Source: Burkholderiaceae bacterium (GTDB lineage: Bacteria; Pseudomonadota; Gammaproteobacteria; Burkholderiales; Burkholderiaceae_B). Taken from it: a stretch of 64,000 bases of DNA. The notes beneath the pieces are model-generated. The model saw only the letters and a program-made list of their open reading frames with translations, ran no database searches and was not told the DNA's origin. This document shows positions 9,718 through 19,769 of the stretch, piece after piece (within the stretch, counting starts at the first letter, position 1; every line of letters starts with the position of its first letter). The stretch lies in contig JAJOJF010000035.1 of assembly GCA_021208885.1 (NCBI GenBank), forward strand, positions 1-64,000. Reading direction: 5' to 3'. The translations under genes and the position numbers were made by a program.

Positions 9718-10934
9718 TGCCCCCACCGCGTCGAAGCAGCAAATCGGTCTGGCGCACAGCATCAAGCCAAGAAAGTTGGCGGGCTGTCGGTTTGTCGTTG
9801 GCCGTGCATCTAGGCATCGCTTTGCTTTTGTTTGCTGGATTGAAATGGCAACTCGAAAGCCCTGGACCACTACAGGTCGAACTGTGGACCGAAGGCAACA
9901 CCACTGAAGTTGCGCGTGCACCAGACGAGCCCGAACCTCAACCAGAACCAGATCCCCAACCGGAACCCCAGCCTGCGCCGCAATCCGAACCACAGCCTAG
10001 TCAGCAACCCGCGCCACCACCAGAGCCGCCTCCTGCACCACCTGAGCCGGACATAGCTGCCAGGGAGGCTGAAATTGCGCTCGAACAAGCCAAAGAGCGC
10101 GAACGTGCTGAGAAAGCCCGCCTCGAAGCCGAGCGCCTTGCCCGCGAAGCGGCTGAACGCAAGCAACGCGAGGAGCAAGAGCGCATTGCCCGACTAGAAG
10201 CTGAACGAAAGGCGAAAGAGGAGGCTGCCCGTAAAGCGCGGGAGGAAGCAGCGCGCCAAGCCAGGCTTGAACAAGAACGCCAAGAGCGAGAGCAGCAAGC
10301 GAAACTTGAAGCTGAGCGACAGGCAAAAGAACTGGCTGAGCAGCAAGCCCGCGAGCGAGCCGAACAAGCCGCGAAAGAAGAGGCTGCAAAAAAAGCCCAG
10401 GCCGAACAAAAAGCTAAGGAAGAAGCGGCTCGCAAGGCCGAGGCTGATCGTAAAGCGAAAGAAGAGGCAGCCCGCAAGGCCGAAGCTGAACGCAAGGCAA
10501 AAGAGGAGGCTGCCCGCAAAGCTGAGGCTGAACGCAAAGCGAAAGCAGAGGCCGCGGCTCGGGAGAAAGCACTTCGTGATGCATTCCGCAACGACATCAT
10601 GGGTGCGACTGGCATCGCCGGTGGCACAGCGACACGAAACCAGCAAGGCGGCGGTGCCGATGCCGGCTATGCCGGGCAAATTCGTGCTTGCATTCAGCCC
10701 AATGTGTCATTCCCGACCCCAGTTCGATCTGGTAATGACAATCCGACCGCTCAGTTCCGAGTGCAGTTAAAATCCGACGGGTCGGTGGCGTCAACGAGCT
10801 TAAGACGAAGCTCGGGTAATACTGCATTTGACCGAGCCGTCGACAATGGCATTCGTCGATGCTCACCTTTCCCAAAGCCGCCATCAGGCCGCTATCCGTC
10901 ATATATTGATGTGAATTATCAAATGTATGACTAA
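9717..10934 (+). CDS. tolA: Tol-Pal system protein TolA
   Basis: TolA spans the periplasm from the TolQR motor to Pal/TolB. The 405-residue product has an N-terminal membrane anchor (about 25-45), then a proline/glutamate segment (about 65-115, PEPQPEPDPQPEPQ style), a very long Ala/Lys/Glu helix (about 115-290) and a TonB-like C-terminal domain (about 320-405: YAGQIRACIQPN, DGSVASTSLRRSSGN). The Pro-rich spacer before the helix is longer than in enteric TolA. The helix coding region contains 42-bp near-repeats. The start overlaps the tolR stop. Confidence 0.93.
   Translation: MPPPRRSSKSVWRTASSQESWRAVGLSLAVHLGIALLLFAGLKWQLESPGPLQVELWTEGNTTEVARAPDEPEPQPEPDPQPEPQPAPQSEPQPSQQPAPPPEPPPAPPEPDIAAREAEIALEQAKERERAEKARLEAERLAREAAERKQREEQERIARLEAERKAKEEAARKAREEAARQARLEQERQEREQQAKLEAERQAKELAEQQARERAEQAAKEEAAKKAQAEQKAKEEAARKAEADRKAKEEAARKAEAERKAKEEAARKAEAERKAKAEAAAREKALRDAFRNDIMGATGIAGGTATRNQQGGGADAGYAGQIRACIQPNVSFPTPVRSGNDNPTAQFRVQLKSDGSVASTSLRRSSGNTAFDRAVDNGIRRCSPFPKPPSGRYPSYIDVNYQMYD
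10437..10562 (+). repeat. three 42-bp near-tandem repeats within tolA
   Basis: Three successive units (10437-10478, 10479-10520, 10521-10562) each encode 14 residues close to AEAERKAKEEAARK. The third unit drifts at its end. Codon differences between units show that they are not recent identical copies. The period fits an extended helix, and unit number could change by slippage to alter TolA length. Confidence 0.8.
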
Positions 10935-10955
10935 AACCGACCGGAGGCCACCTTC

Positions 10956-12250
10956 ATGTCACGCTCTGTTTTTAATCGTTTCACTGCTGTTCTGGCTCTG
11001 ATCGCGCTCATGGCATTCGTGCCACTTACCAGCCAAGCGCAGTTAAGGGTTGATATTTCGGGTACTGGTGCTCAGCAGTTCCCGGTCGCCATCGCTGACT
11101 TCAGCGGCGACCCCGCTGGCCGGCTAATCGCCGAAGTGATTCGTGCTGACCTGACGCGCTCTGGCCAGCTTCGCCGATCAACACCACTGGCGCACAATTG
11201 ACCATCGACTCGCCGATTGCCTATCAGGAATGGCGTGTGCGGGGCGCTGACTACGTCGCCTACGGCACTGTCACCAAAACCGCTGAGGGCCAATACGAAG
11301 TCAAGTATCGACTTGCTGACACCATCAACCAACAACAGCTTGACGGTGTGGCGTTTGATGGAAGCGATCGTGAACTGCGCCGCATTGCACACCAGATAGC
11401 CGACCGCATATACGAAAAAATTACGGGCATCCCTGGCGTGTTCGCCACTCGCATTGCGTATGTCCTAAAGCAAGGCAACACGTACGAGCTCCAAATTGCG
11501 GACGCCGATGGTCAAAACCCGCAGATTGCCCTGCGCTCACGTGAACCGATCATTTCGCCGGCCTGGTCTCCCGATGGTGGCAAACTGGCTTACGTGAGTT
11601 TCGAGTCGGGCAAGCCGGTTGTGTACGTGCACGAACTGGCCACAAGCAAACGCGTTCCCGTAGCCAATTTCAAGGGCAACAACTCCGCACCTGCTTGGTC
11701 ACCAGATGGACAAACGCTTGCCGTGGTACTCACACGCGATGGGCTGTCTCAAATCTATCTGATCAATGCTGCTGATGGTTCTAATCTGAGGCGTTTGACA
11801 CGCTCACCACTGATTGATACCGAGCCAGTCTTTAGCCCCGATGGGCAGTCTATCTTCTTTACCAGTGATCGCTCAGGTAGCCCACAGATCTACCAGATTC
11901 CTGTCACCGGTGGGGAGGCCAGACGCATTACTTTTAACGGCAACTACAACATCACCCCTCGCATTTCACCGGACGGCAAAAGCTTGCTGGTCGTCACACG
12001 CCGGGATGGACAGTTCCGGATTGCGCTCATTGATTTGGCTACCGGCAATGAGACACTGCTCACTCAAGGTCCAGATGATCAATCTCCCAGTTTTGCACCA
12101 AACGGCAAGCAAGTCCTATATGCAGCAAGGCAAGGAGGGCGTAACATGTTAGCTGGTGTCTCAAGTGATGGTCGCATGCGCCAAACTCTGTCGGTTCTAA
12201 ATGGTGAAATCCGGGAACCAACTTGGGGGCCATACGGTCAATCGCAGTAA
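10956..12250 (+). pseudogene. tolB: tolB, beta-propeller Tol-Pal protein, interrupted by a frameshift
   Basis: TolB is a periplasmic beta-propeller that binds Pal and the TolA C-terminus. The first part (10956-11203) encodes a signal peptide (to about residue 28, SQAQ) and the TolB N-domain up to LTRSGQLR, then shifts into a short nonsense tail and stop. The rest of TolB continues in the -1 frame: TTGAQLTIDSPIAYQEW onward, then propeller repeats with SPDG motifs, to 12250. The switch lies near 11172-11178 and is explained by one missing base. All other TolB parts look intact, so this may be an assembly error or a fresh mutation. GGAGG precedes the ATG. There is no classic slippery heptamer. 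Confidence 0.85.
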
Positions 12251-12294
12251 GCACCACCCAACCGTTTTAACGCACTTCCCAAAAGGAAAAGTTC

Positions 12295-12798
12295 ATGAAA
12301 TCCCGTTTTGCCAAGTCATTGTCAGTCGCTGGCCTCGCCTTTGCCTTGGCCGCTTGTAGTTCTGTTTCGCTGGATGATCCAGCATCTGGTGGGTCTGGAG
12401 CAAGTGGCGCGGGTGGCGCGACCGGCTCAGGCGTAATGGACCCGTTTAACCCTAGCAGTGTCCTGGCAACAGACCGCTCGGTTTATTTCGAATTTGATAG
12501 TTATTCAGTTAGCGATCAATATCGCCCACTGGTGGAGACACACGCCCGCTACCTAGCTGCCAACCCACAGCAAAAGATCCTGATTGAAGGCAACACTGAT
12601 GCGCGTGGCGGTGCGGAATACAACTTGGCACTTGGGCAGCGTCGTGCGCAGGCCGTCAGCAACATGATGACTCTCATTGGTGCGCGTGACACCCAGATTG
12701 AGACCATCAGTTTCGGCAAAGAAAAGCCCAAAGCATTGGGTGACACAGAAGCAGACTACGCTGAAAACCGTCGTGCCGACATTGTTTACCAGCGCTAA
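12295..12798 (+). CDS. pal: peptidoglycan-associated lipoprotein Pal
   Basis: Pal anchors the outer membrane to peptidoglycan. The 167-residue product has a lipoprotein signal with lipobox LAAC near residue 21, a Gly/Ser linker, and an OmpA-like domain from about residue 60. That domain holds YFEFDSYSV, IEGNTDARGGAEYNLALGQRRA (peptidoglycan-binding D and R) and the C-terminal ENRRADIVY. AAAAGGAAAAG precedes the ATG. It is downstream of tolB in the standard order. Confidence 0.96.
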   Translation: MKSRFAKSLSVAGLAFALAACSSVSLDDPASGGSGASGAGGATGSGVMDPFNPSSVLATDRSVYFEFDSYSVSDQYRPLVETHARYLAANPQQKILIEGNTDARGGAEYNLALGQRRAQAVSNMMTLIGARDTQIETISFGKEKPKALGDTEADYAENRRADIVYQR

Positions 12799-12816
12799 TC
12801 TAAAGAGGTCTACACA

Positions 12817-13479
12817 ATGCGCTTGACACGAATCTCCCTTGCCGTAGCCGCCACTGCATCCTTGATGGCGATGACATCTGTCACTTATGCCTTTAGCGAC
12901 AGTGAAGCGCGGCAAGCGATTCTGGAGTTACGTCAAGAGCTCCGCACGCTGACTGAAACGAGTCAGCGTGCGAGTCTGCAGCTTGCGAACCGAATTGATA
13001 TGCTCGAGCAAGAAATCACTCGCCTACGTGCCCAGATTGAGGAACTTGGCGGTCCTCGTGTAGGCTCTAGCTCAGGCGCAGGTCAGCAACCAGAACAGGC
13101 GCAAGATAGCAAGGAGCAAGCCGCGTTCGATGGTGCGATGGATCTGTACCGCAAAGGGGAATTCAAGGGAGCAGCCGAATCGTTGTCTGCTTTTATAACG
13201 CTGTATCCGGAGAGTGTGCTAACACCCACAGCACAGTTCTACCTGGGCAGCACCAACTATGCCAACAAAAACTATAAGGGTGCGATATCAGTACTCAACA
13301 CGATGGCTGGCAAGTTCCCGGATCATCCCAGAGCCCCGGACGCATTGCTTGTAGTTGCTGGCAGCCAGTTTGAACTCAATCAGCGTAGTGCTGCCAAGGC
13401 CACGCTACAAAAGATTGTCAAAGATTATCCAGACACCGCTGCCGCACAATCTGCTCAGGAGCGCTTGAAACTACTCTAG
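12817..13479 (+). CDS. cpoB: cell division coordinator CpoB (YbgF), TPR protein of the Tol-Pal operon
   Basis: CpoB is a periplasmic protein that links peptidoglycan synthesis by PBP1B with Tol-Pal constriction. The 220 residues comprise a signal peptide (to about 25, TYAFS), an N-terminal coiled coil (about 30-75, the trimerisation part) and TPR repeats from about 100 (AFDGAMDLYRKGEFKGAAE, PTAQFYLGSTNYANKNYKGA). It is the last gene of the tol operon and converges on a permease gene. Confidence 0.93.
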   Translation: MRLTRISLAVAATASLMAMTSVTYAFSDSEARQAILELRQELRTLTETSQRASLQLANRIDMLEQEITRLRAQIEELGGPRVGSSSGAGQQPEQAQDSKEQAAFDGAMDLYRKGEFKGAAESLSAFITLYPESVLTPTAQFYLGSTNYANKNYKGAISVLNTMAGKFPDHPRAPDALLVVAGSQFELNQRSAAKATLQKIVKDYPDTAAAQSAQERLKLL

Positions 13480-13491
13480 GTGCAGAGAGGC

Positions 13492-14406
13492 CTACGCCTG
13501 CAACCATAGGAGCCAGCCAACGCCAGCTACGATCAACATCATGCCGATTTTCTCTCGGTTGGTTGTTCGCCCTTGAAACAGCTTACGCGAGACGATTTGT
13601 GCAAAAAAGACCTCAACTAACGCAAGCGTGCGCACATTCGCTGCAGTGGTCAGCGCAAAACCAATAAACCAGGCCTGTGATGCGGCCGCCCCCAAAAAGC
13701 CACCCCAGATCGAAATCCGCCAGGCATTAACGCAGCGGCGCCAGACCTCCGGAGATTGCCACATCAGGTAAGCCGCCAGGATAGACGCCTGGATAGCAAG
13801 ACCACATACTAGCGTCCATGATGCACGCACTAAAAAGTTACCCTCGGGCAATGCCAGAATGGCGCCACGAAAACCCACAGCCGCGACCGCAAATCCCGCA
13901 GCGGCCGCCAGGCCCAGCAGAATTGGTTGCACCGAAACTGCTTGTCCATTTATCTTCCCGAGCGGACGCCATGCCATCCACACGACACCAGACGTGGCAA
14001 GACAAATCGCCAAGAGTGTGTCCCAACGCAGCACCTCCCCCAGAACGATCAAACCGAATAGCGCGATTTGAACGGGCTCTGTCTTGGTCCAAACCGTCAC
14101 CACGACAAAGTCGCGCATCTGCATGGCTGCCAGCATGAGGGCAGTCGCGGCAATCTGTGACAATGCCCCTAGCAACACAAACGCCAGGAATAACCAACTG
14201 ACACTTGGCCGAACAATATCACCGAACACCCAAGCCACCAGAAAAAACAAGCAGGCAAACGGTAAGCCAAAGACAAAACGAACCTGTGTAGCTCCAAGGG
14301 TGCCAAGCTCATCAGTCAGGCCTCGCTGAACAGCATTGCGCCCAGTCTGCAATGCAGCAGCAAGAATCGTGATTGGCACCCAGAGCCACACCCAGTCTGA
14401 TTGCAC
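13492..14406 (-). CDS. EamA/DMT-superfamily transporter
   Basis: A 304-residue membrane protein with about ten hydrophobic segments arranged as two EamA repeats, typical of the drug/metabolite transporter superfamily. Substrate is not predictable. It has a start-region helix WVWLWVPITILAAALQTG, and the C-terminal repeat contains GFLGAAASQAWFIGFALTTAANVRTLALVEVFFAQ. It stands alone, reading left, between the tol operon and groESL; the groESL terminator separates it from the chaperonin operon. Confidence 0.82.
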   Translation of the reverse strand: MQSDWVWLWVPITILAAALQTGRNAVQRGLTDELGTLGATQVRFVFGLPFACLFFLVAWVFGDIVRPSVSWLFLAFVLLGALSQIAATALMLAAMQMRDFVVVTVWTKTEPVQIALFGLIVLGEVLRWDTLLAICLATSGVVWMAWRPLGKINGQAVSVQPILLGLAAAAGFAVAAVGFRGAILALPEGNFLVRASWTLVCGLAIQASILAAYLMWQSPEVWRRCVNAWRISIWGGFLGAAASQAWFIGFALTTAANVRTLALVEVFFAQIVSRKLFQGRTTNREKIGMMLIVAGVGWLLWLQA

Positions 14407-14464
14407 TTGTCTCCCCTAGTAATTTTTTTATTCTGATGGCCTGATGCCGCCCGGCACATTGTAG

Positions 14465-14500
14465 AAAAAAACCCCGGTGATTTTAGCCACCGGGGTTTTA
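14465..14500 (-). terminator. Rho-independent terminator of groESL
   Basis: On the minus strand ACCCCGGTGG and CACCGGGGT form a strong GC stem with a short loop, followed by seven T (14464-14470 as A on the plus strand). It lies 22 bases after the groEL stop. Confidence 0.88.
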
Positions 14501-14521
14501 CGAGGGAGAGACAACAGGAAC

Positions 14522-16189
<1,668 letters not shown>

Positions 16190-16199
16190 TCAGTTCTGG

Positions 16200-16487
16200 T
16201 TAGCTGATGACAGCGAGAATTTCGTCTTCGCGGATGACGAGCACTTCTTCACCGTCAACCTTCACGCTCTGGCCGGCATACTTGCCAAACAGAACTTTGT
16301 CACCGACTTTGACGTCGAGCGGTTGGGACTTGCCGTCATCGCCTTTCTTGCCAGGACCAACGGCGAGCACTTCACCCTGATCGGGCTTTTCTGCTGCGCT
16401 ATCCGGAATTACGATACCCGAGGCAGTCTTGCGCTCGTTGTCCAGGCGTTTGACGATCACGCGATCGTGCAGGGGACGCAGGGCCAT
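16200..16487 (-). CDS. groES: 10-kDa co-chaperonin GroES
   Basis: A 95-residue GroES with [13 protein letters not shown] at the N-terminus, the mobile-loop region [21 protein letters not shown], and the C-terminal [14 protein letters not shown] sits before the ATG. It is the first gene of the operon, with promoter and CIRCE about 70-120 bases upstream. Confidence 0.98.
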   Translation of the reverse strand: MALRPLHDRVIVKRLDNERKTASGIVIPDSAAEKPDQGEVLAVGPGKKGDDGKSQPLDVKVGDKVLFGKYAGQSVKVDGEEVLVIREDEILAVIS

Positions 16488-16554
16488 GAAACACTCCTGT
16501 TACAAAGTTGATTTTAGGGTTAGCAACTGGAAGATTGTTACTAGCAACGAACTG

Positions 16555-16581
16555 TTAGCACTCACTTCCAACGAGTGCTAA
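16555..16581. promoter_or_regulatory. CIRCE operator (HrcA binding site) of groESL
   Basis: A perfect inverted repeat TTAGCACTC - nine bases - GAGTGCTAA, the CIRCE consensus without mismatch. HrcA repressor binds it and is released on heat stress. The element starts directly at the edge of the -10 box, so HrcA would block transcription initiation. The hrcA gene is not in this window. Confidence 0.97.
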
Positions 16582-16608
16582 TTATAAGGATGAATTTTTG
16601 AGTTTCAA
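16581..16608 (-). promoter_or_regulatory. groESL promoter
   Basis: On the minus strand TTGAAA (16603-16608), a 16-base spacer and TATAAT (16581-16586). The -35 with its preceding C reads CTTGAAA, which also fits the sigma-32 -35 consensus, though the -10 is the sigma-70 type. CIRCE begins at the -10, giving repression at the start site. Confidence 0.8.
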
Positions 16609-16616
16609 GCCCCATC

Positions 16617-16651
16617 AGAAAAAAGCCCTTCACTTCACAGGTGAAAGGCCA
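16617..16651 (-). terminator. terminator after the enoyl-CoA hydratase gene
   Basis: On the minus strand GGCCTTTCAC and GTGAAGGGC form a stem around CTGTGAA, followed by six T. It ends the ECH-tautomerase transcript just upstream of the groESL promoter. Confidence 0.7.
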
Positions 16652-16674
16652 ATTAACCCGTTGAATTGATTGGA

Positions 16675-17472
16675 TTACGTTTTCTTCTGAGCCTTGCGAT
16701 CCATAAAGTCCTGAACAATGACGGCGTGTTCCGGCGTCTTGTGTGCAATCGCCTGATAGGCCGCTGACAACTCCAGCAGATTTGATAAGGAGGAATTCTG
16801 CCCTTCTCTAAGCAGCCGCTTAGTCATGCGAATGATGTCTGGCGAGTTGCGGGTCATTTTGTGAGCAACTTCCAAGGCCGTCGGCAACAGTTGGTCATCC
16901 GGGACCACGCGCGAGACTAGCCCCCACTGCAGCGCCGTTTGAGCGTCGATCGGCTCACCCGTCATCGACATTTCAACAGCACGCGCCATGCCAACAATTC
17001 TCGGTAAAAACCAAGCACCCCCATCGCCCGGGATAATCCCAACCTTCACAAAACTCTCTGCAAAGGACGCCGTCTCGGACGCCAACCGGATATCACACAT
17101 GCATGCCAAGTCACACCCCGCGCCGATAGCCATGCCATTGACTGCAGCGATGGTCGGAACCTCGAGCTGATAGAGCGCAAGCGGCAGACGCTGTATGCCA
17201 TGTCGATATTCCTGGCGCAATGCGGCCGACGAAACCTCGGGCTGAATCTGCCTAGCCATTTCATCGATCTTGCCACCAGAGGAAAACACCTTACCCCGGG
17301 CAGTCAGGATGAGGACTTTAATGCCTCGGTCATGCTCAATGCGCGCAAAAGCACCGAGCAGTGCTTCGGTCAAACCCGTACCTGTCAAGGCATTACGAGT
17401 CGGTTCGTGGTTCAACGTGAGTGTCATCACGCCATGTTCATCCACTTCTTGCAACAAAACAGCTTCGGTCAT
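16675..17472 (-). CDS. enoyl-CoA hydratase/isomerase family protein
   Basis: A 265-residue crotonase-fold protein. The oxyanion-hole segments are seen in the EPTRNALTG stretch and GMAIGAGCDLACMCDIRLAS. The second catalytic position (PGDGGAWFLPRIVG) has Asp where canonical hydratases have Glu, so the exact reaction (hydratase, isomerase or other) is unsure. I start at Met 17472, which has AAGGA upstream; an in-frame extension to 17547 lacks homology. It is downstream of the tautomerase gene and likely in the same transcript. Confidence 0.85.
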   Translation of the reverse strand: MTEAVLLQEVDEHGVMTLTLNHEPTRNALTGTGLTEALLGAFARIEHDRGIKVLILTARGKVFSSGGKIDEMARQIQPEVSSAALRQEYRHGIQRLPLALYQLEVPTIAAVNGMAIGAGCDLACMCDIRLASETASFAESFVKVGIIPGDGGAWFLPRIVGMARAVEMSMTGEPIDAQTALQWGLVSRVVPDDQLLPTALEVAHKMTRNSPDIIRMTKRLLREGQNSSLSNLLELSAAYQAIAHKTPEHAVIVQDFMDRKAQKKT

Positions 17473-17506
17473 CGTGTTTCCTTTTTGGGGCTGTTTATGA
17501 CAAAAG

Positions 17507-17881
17507 TCATCGGCCAGCCGCTTTGGCAGAAATACCACCTGCCACACCCATGTCAGTGGTCGGGTAGTCCTGTATCAACACCCGAGTGTGTTCGGCAGAC
17601 AGGCCAATCGCTTGCTCGACAGCCTTGGCAATTTCAGCAATTAAGGCAGCTTTTAGCTCCTCGGTGCGGCCAACAATCAATGCGGCGTGCACCAACGCAT
17701 TGGGTTGACCGAGCACACCGGCTACGATCGTGTTTTCTGGCGCAACCTCATCGATACTGATGCGGATTGATGACAAAGGCGCATTCAAACTTTTGAGCAC
17801 CGCGTCGGTTAAACCCTTGAGCAGTGCTGTTTTCTGGGCATTAGAGTGGCCAGTCGGGATTTTGATAGTCAGGATAGGCAT
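17507..17881 (-). CDS. tautomerase-superfamily protein, fused 4-oxalocrotonate tautomerase type
   Basis: The mature protein would begin with Pro1 (M-PILTIKIPTG), the catalytic base of 4-oxalocrotonate tautomerases. At 124 residues it is twice the usual 60-odd of 4-OT. Residues 1-62 are one beta-alpha-beta unit and about 63-124 a second (ALIVGRTEELKAALIAEIAKAVEQ), whose start has no proline. It is therefore a fused two-unit form in which only the first half can carry Pro1. The substrate is unknown; the hydratase gene follows 34 bases downstream. Confidence 0.8.
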   Translation of the reverse strand: MPILTIKIPTGHSNAQKTALLKGLTDAVLKSLNAPLSSIRISIDEVAPENTIVAGVLGQPNALVHAALIVGRTEELKAALIAEIAKAVEQAIGLSAEHTRVLIQDYPTTDMGVAGGISAKAAGR

Positions 17882-18031
17882 GTCAATCTTTTCTCTCGTT
17901 AGGCAATGGTAGGATGCTTGCTTGTCGCTCAGCTTGCATAATTGGGTGTTAAAAAGAGCTCAAACGGTGGCGTTTGTTGCAAATATGTCTCGAGGCTACC
18001 AAATTTCCTCACTTCACACGACGACTACAAC

Positions 18032-18424
18032 GTGTCTGACCATCCATCTCCATTTAAAAGCAAAGGCGGCATATCCCGCATCGTGGCAGCGATAGGCTAT
18101 TCCTACAAAGGCCTGAAAGCTGCTGTGCGCTATGAGGCTGCGTTTCGTCAGGAGCTTGCACTAGCCATTATCCTGGCGCCCTGTGCTTTTTTGCTTGGAC
18201 GCAATCCTGGTGAAGTCATTCTGCTCATCGGTGTAGTTTTAATGGTGCTCATCGTTGAGCTTCTTAATTCAGCGATTGAAGCACTTGCAGACGCTATATC
18301 GTTAGAATCACACCCATTGCTTGGCCGTGCCAAAGACCTGGGCAGTGCGGCCGTGTTTGTGGCTTTTGCCACGGCATTCTTAGTCTGGGTCAGCCTGATC
18401 GTTATCCGAGTTGTCCATTCATGA
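18032..18424 (+). CDS. dgkA: diacylglycerol kinase DgkA
   Basis: DgkA phosphorylates diacylglycerol released by periplasmic glucan and lipid modification, returning it to phospholipid synthesis. The 130-residue membrane protein has three hydrophobic helices and the signature [29 protein letters not shown] with the catalytic Glu in the [11 protein letters not shown] helix. I chose GTG 18032 as start; no ATG fits and the codons upstream lack homology. It overlaps pyrF by four bases (ATGA). The OpgH-like glucan gene at 31782 would be a source of diacylglycerol in the family's usual model. Confidence 0.88.
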   Translation: MSDHPSPFKSKGGISRIVAAIGYSYKGLKAAVRYEAAFRQELALAIILAPCAFLLGRNPGEVILLIGVVLMVLIVELLNSAIEALADAISLESHPLLGRAKDLGSAAVFVAFATAFLVWVSLIVIRVVHS

Positions 18425-19242
18425 CATTCACCCATAAACTGAACCAAGCCTGGCACTCACAAAACTCGCTGCTCATGGTCGGACTTGACCCTGACATGAA
18501 TCGGTTGCCTGAGCCTATTCGCAACGACAACGACGCTCTGTGGCAGTTTTGCAAGGGGATTGTGGACTCAACAGCACCCTATGTCTGTGGCTTTAAGCCT
18601 CAAATTGCCTACTTTGCATCGCTTGGTGCCGAAGATGTTTTGCAGCAAACCTGTGACTACATCCGCGTGCACTACCCGGATCTGGTGCTATTGCTGGACG
18701 CCAAGCGTGGTGACATTGGCAGCACGGCAGAGCATTACGCGCGCGAAGCGTTTGAGCGCTACCGCGCTGATGCAGTAACCATCAATCCTTACATGGGCAT
18801 GGATTCAGCTCAACCCTATCTGGAGCGCAAAGACAAAGGCGTGATTGTCTTGTGCCGCACTTCCAACCCAGGGGGCTCGGATCTGCAGGCACTTCACGTT
18901 GATGGCAAGCCGCTGTATCTGCATGTAGCCGCGATGGTAGCAAACCGCTGGAACAAGCATGGCCAGTGCGGTCTGGTGGTCGGGGCAACTTTTCCCGACG
19001 AACTGCGCGAGGTCAGAGCTTGCGTCGGCTCAGACATGCCGCTTTTGGTGCCAGGCATTGGAGCTCAAGGTGGGGATATCCAGGCCACCTGCAACGCTGG
19101 CTGCAACTCGGTAGGCACTGGCATGATGATCAATTCATCACGTGCAATCTTGTACGCCGGCAACCAGCTGAACTGGCAAGAAGAAGCAGCCACAGTAGCC
19201 CAACAAACCCGAGACGCAATAAACCAGGCCCGGAAAATCTGA
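18421..19242 (+). CDS. pyrF: orotidine 5'-phosphate decarboxylase PyrF (type 2)
   Basis: PyrF decarboxylates OMP to UMP, the last step of de novo pyrimidine synthesis. The 273-residue length and the motif [18 protein letters not shown] (Lys and Asp catalytic) mark the longer subgroup 2. Other blocks are FKPQIAYF and [11 protein letters not shown]. Translationally coupled to dgkA. It converges on pncC two bases away. Confidence 0.95.
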   Translation: MTFTHKLNQAWHSQNSLLMVGLDPDMNRLPEPIRNDNDALWQFCKGIVDSTAPYVCGFKPQIAYFASLGAEDVLQQTCDYIRVHYPDLVLLLDAKRGDIGSTAEHYAREAFERYRADAVTINPYMGMDSAQPYLERKDKGVIVLCRTSNPGGSDLQALHVDGKPLYLHVAAMVANRWNKHGQCGLVVGATFPDELREVRACVGSDMPLLVPGIGAQGGDIQATCNAGCNSVGTGMMINSSRAILYAGNQLNWQEEAATVAQQTRDAINQARKI

Positions 19243-19244
19243 GA

Positions 19245-19760
19245 TCAATCGTCCTGGTTGATCCACTTTAAGGCGTGTTGCAACGCGAATGTAACAGTCG
19301 CCTCTCGCACCGCCTGGCGATTGCCTACGAACACCCGGTGAATCGAGCTGACAATAACGTCATCCTCGGCACGCCTTGCAAACCCGAACCACACCAGTCC
19401 GACTGGCTTGTCTGGGCTGCCGCCACCGGGACCCGCAATGCCAGTAACCGCGAGTGCCAACGTCGCCTGAGGCGCCATCGCGAGTGCGCCAGCGGCCATT
19501 TGCCTGGCAACCGGTTCGCTGACCGCCCCAAAATCCTTCAAAGTCTCTTCCGAAACACCAAGCTGCTCATGCTTGGCCTTGTTGGTATAAGTAATCCAAC
19601 CCCGGTCAAACCATTTGCTGCTGCCCGCAACTGAGGTCAACGCACCACCAATCAATCCACCAGTACAGGATTCAGCCGTCACCACAAACCCATTGTGCCT
19701 GACCAAGCAGTCGCCGAGTGCTTTTGCATCGAGACTTTCCCCCACGTCATTGACCTGCAT
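19245..19760 (-). CDS. pncC: nicotinamide-nucleotide amidohydrolase PncC (CinA C-terminal domain)
   Basis: PncC deamidates NMN to nicotinate mononucleotide in NAD recycling. The 171 residues are a single CinA-C domain without the N-terminal MoCF domain. The catalytic Ser and motif are in VTAESCTGGLIGGALTS; GGSPDKPVGLVWFG and the AVTGIAGPGGG loop follow. Last gene of the leftward ribBA-ribH-nusB-thiL-pgpA-pncC block, nine bases after pgpA. Confidence 0.93.
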   Translation of the reverse strand: MQVNDVGESLDAKALGDCLVRHNGFVVTAESCTGGLIGGALTSVAGSSKWFDRGWITYTNKAKHEQLGVSEETLKDFGAVSEPVARQMAAGALAMAPQATLALAVTGIAGPGGGSPDKPVGLVWFGFARRAEDDVIVSSIHRVFVGNRQAVREATVTFALQHALKWINQDD

Positions 19761-19769
19761 CGCTAATCC

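Noticed and set aside
10380-10565. Regular repeats considered as a CRISPR array
   Set aside because: Units are directly adjacent without unique spacers and encode the TolA helix in frame; no cas genes are present.
10001-10627. 208-residue Ser/Ala/Arg-rich frame opposite tolA
   Set aside because: It is the antisense of the Ala/Lys/Glu repeat region and shows only the complement of that composition.
11198-12250. TTG-start ORF read as an independent protein
   Set aside because: It begins in the middle of the TolB N-domain and continues the upstream ORF in homology; it is the second half of a frameshifted tolB.
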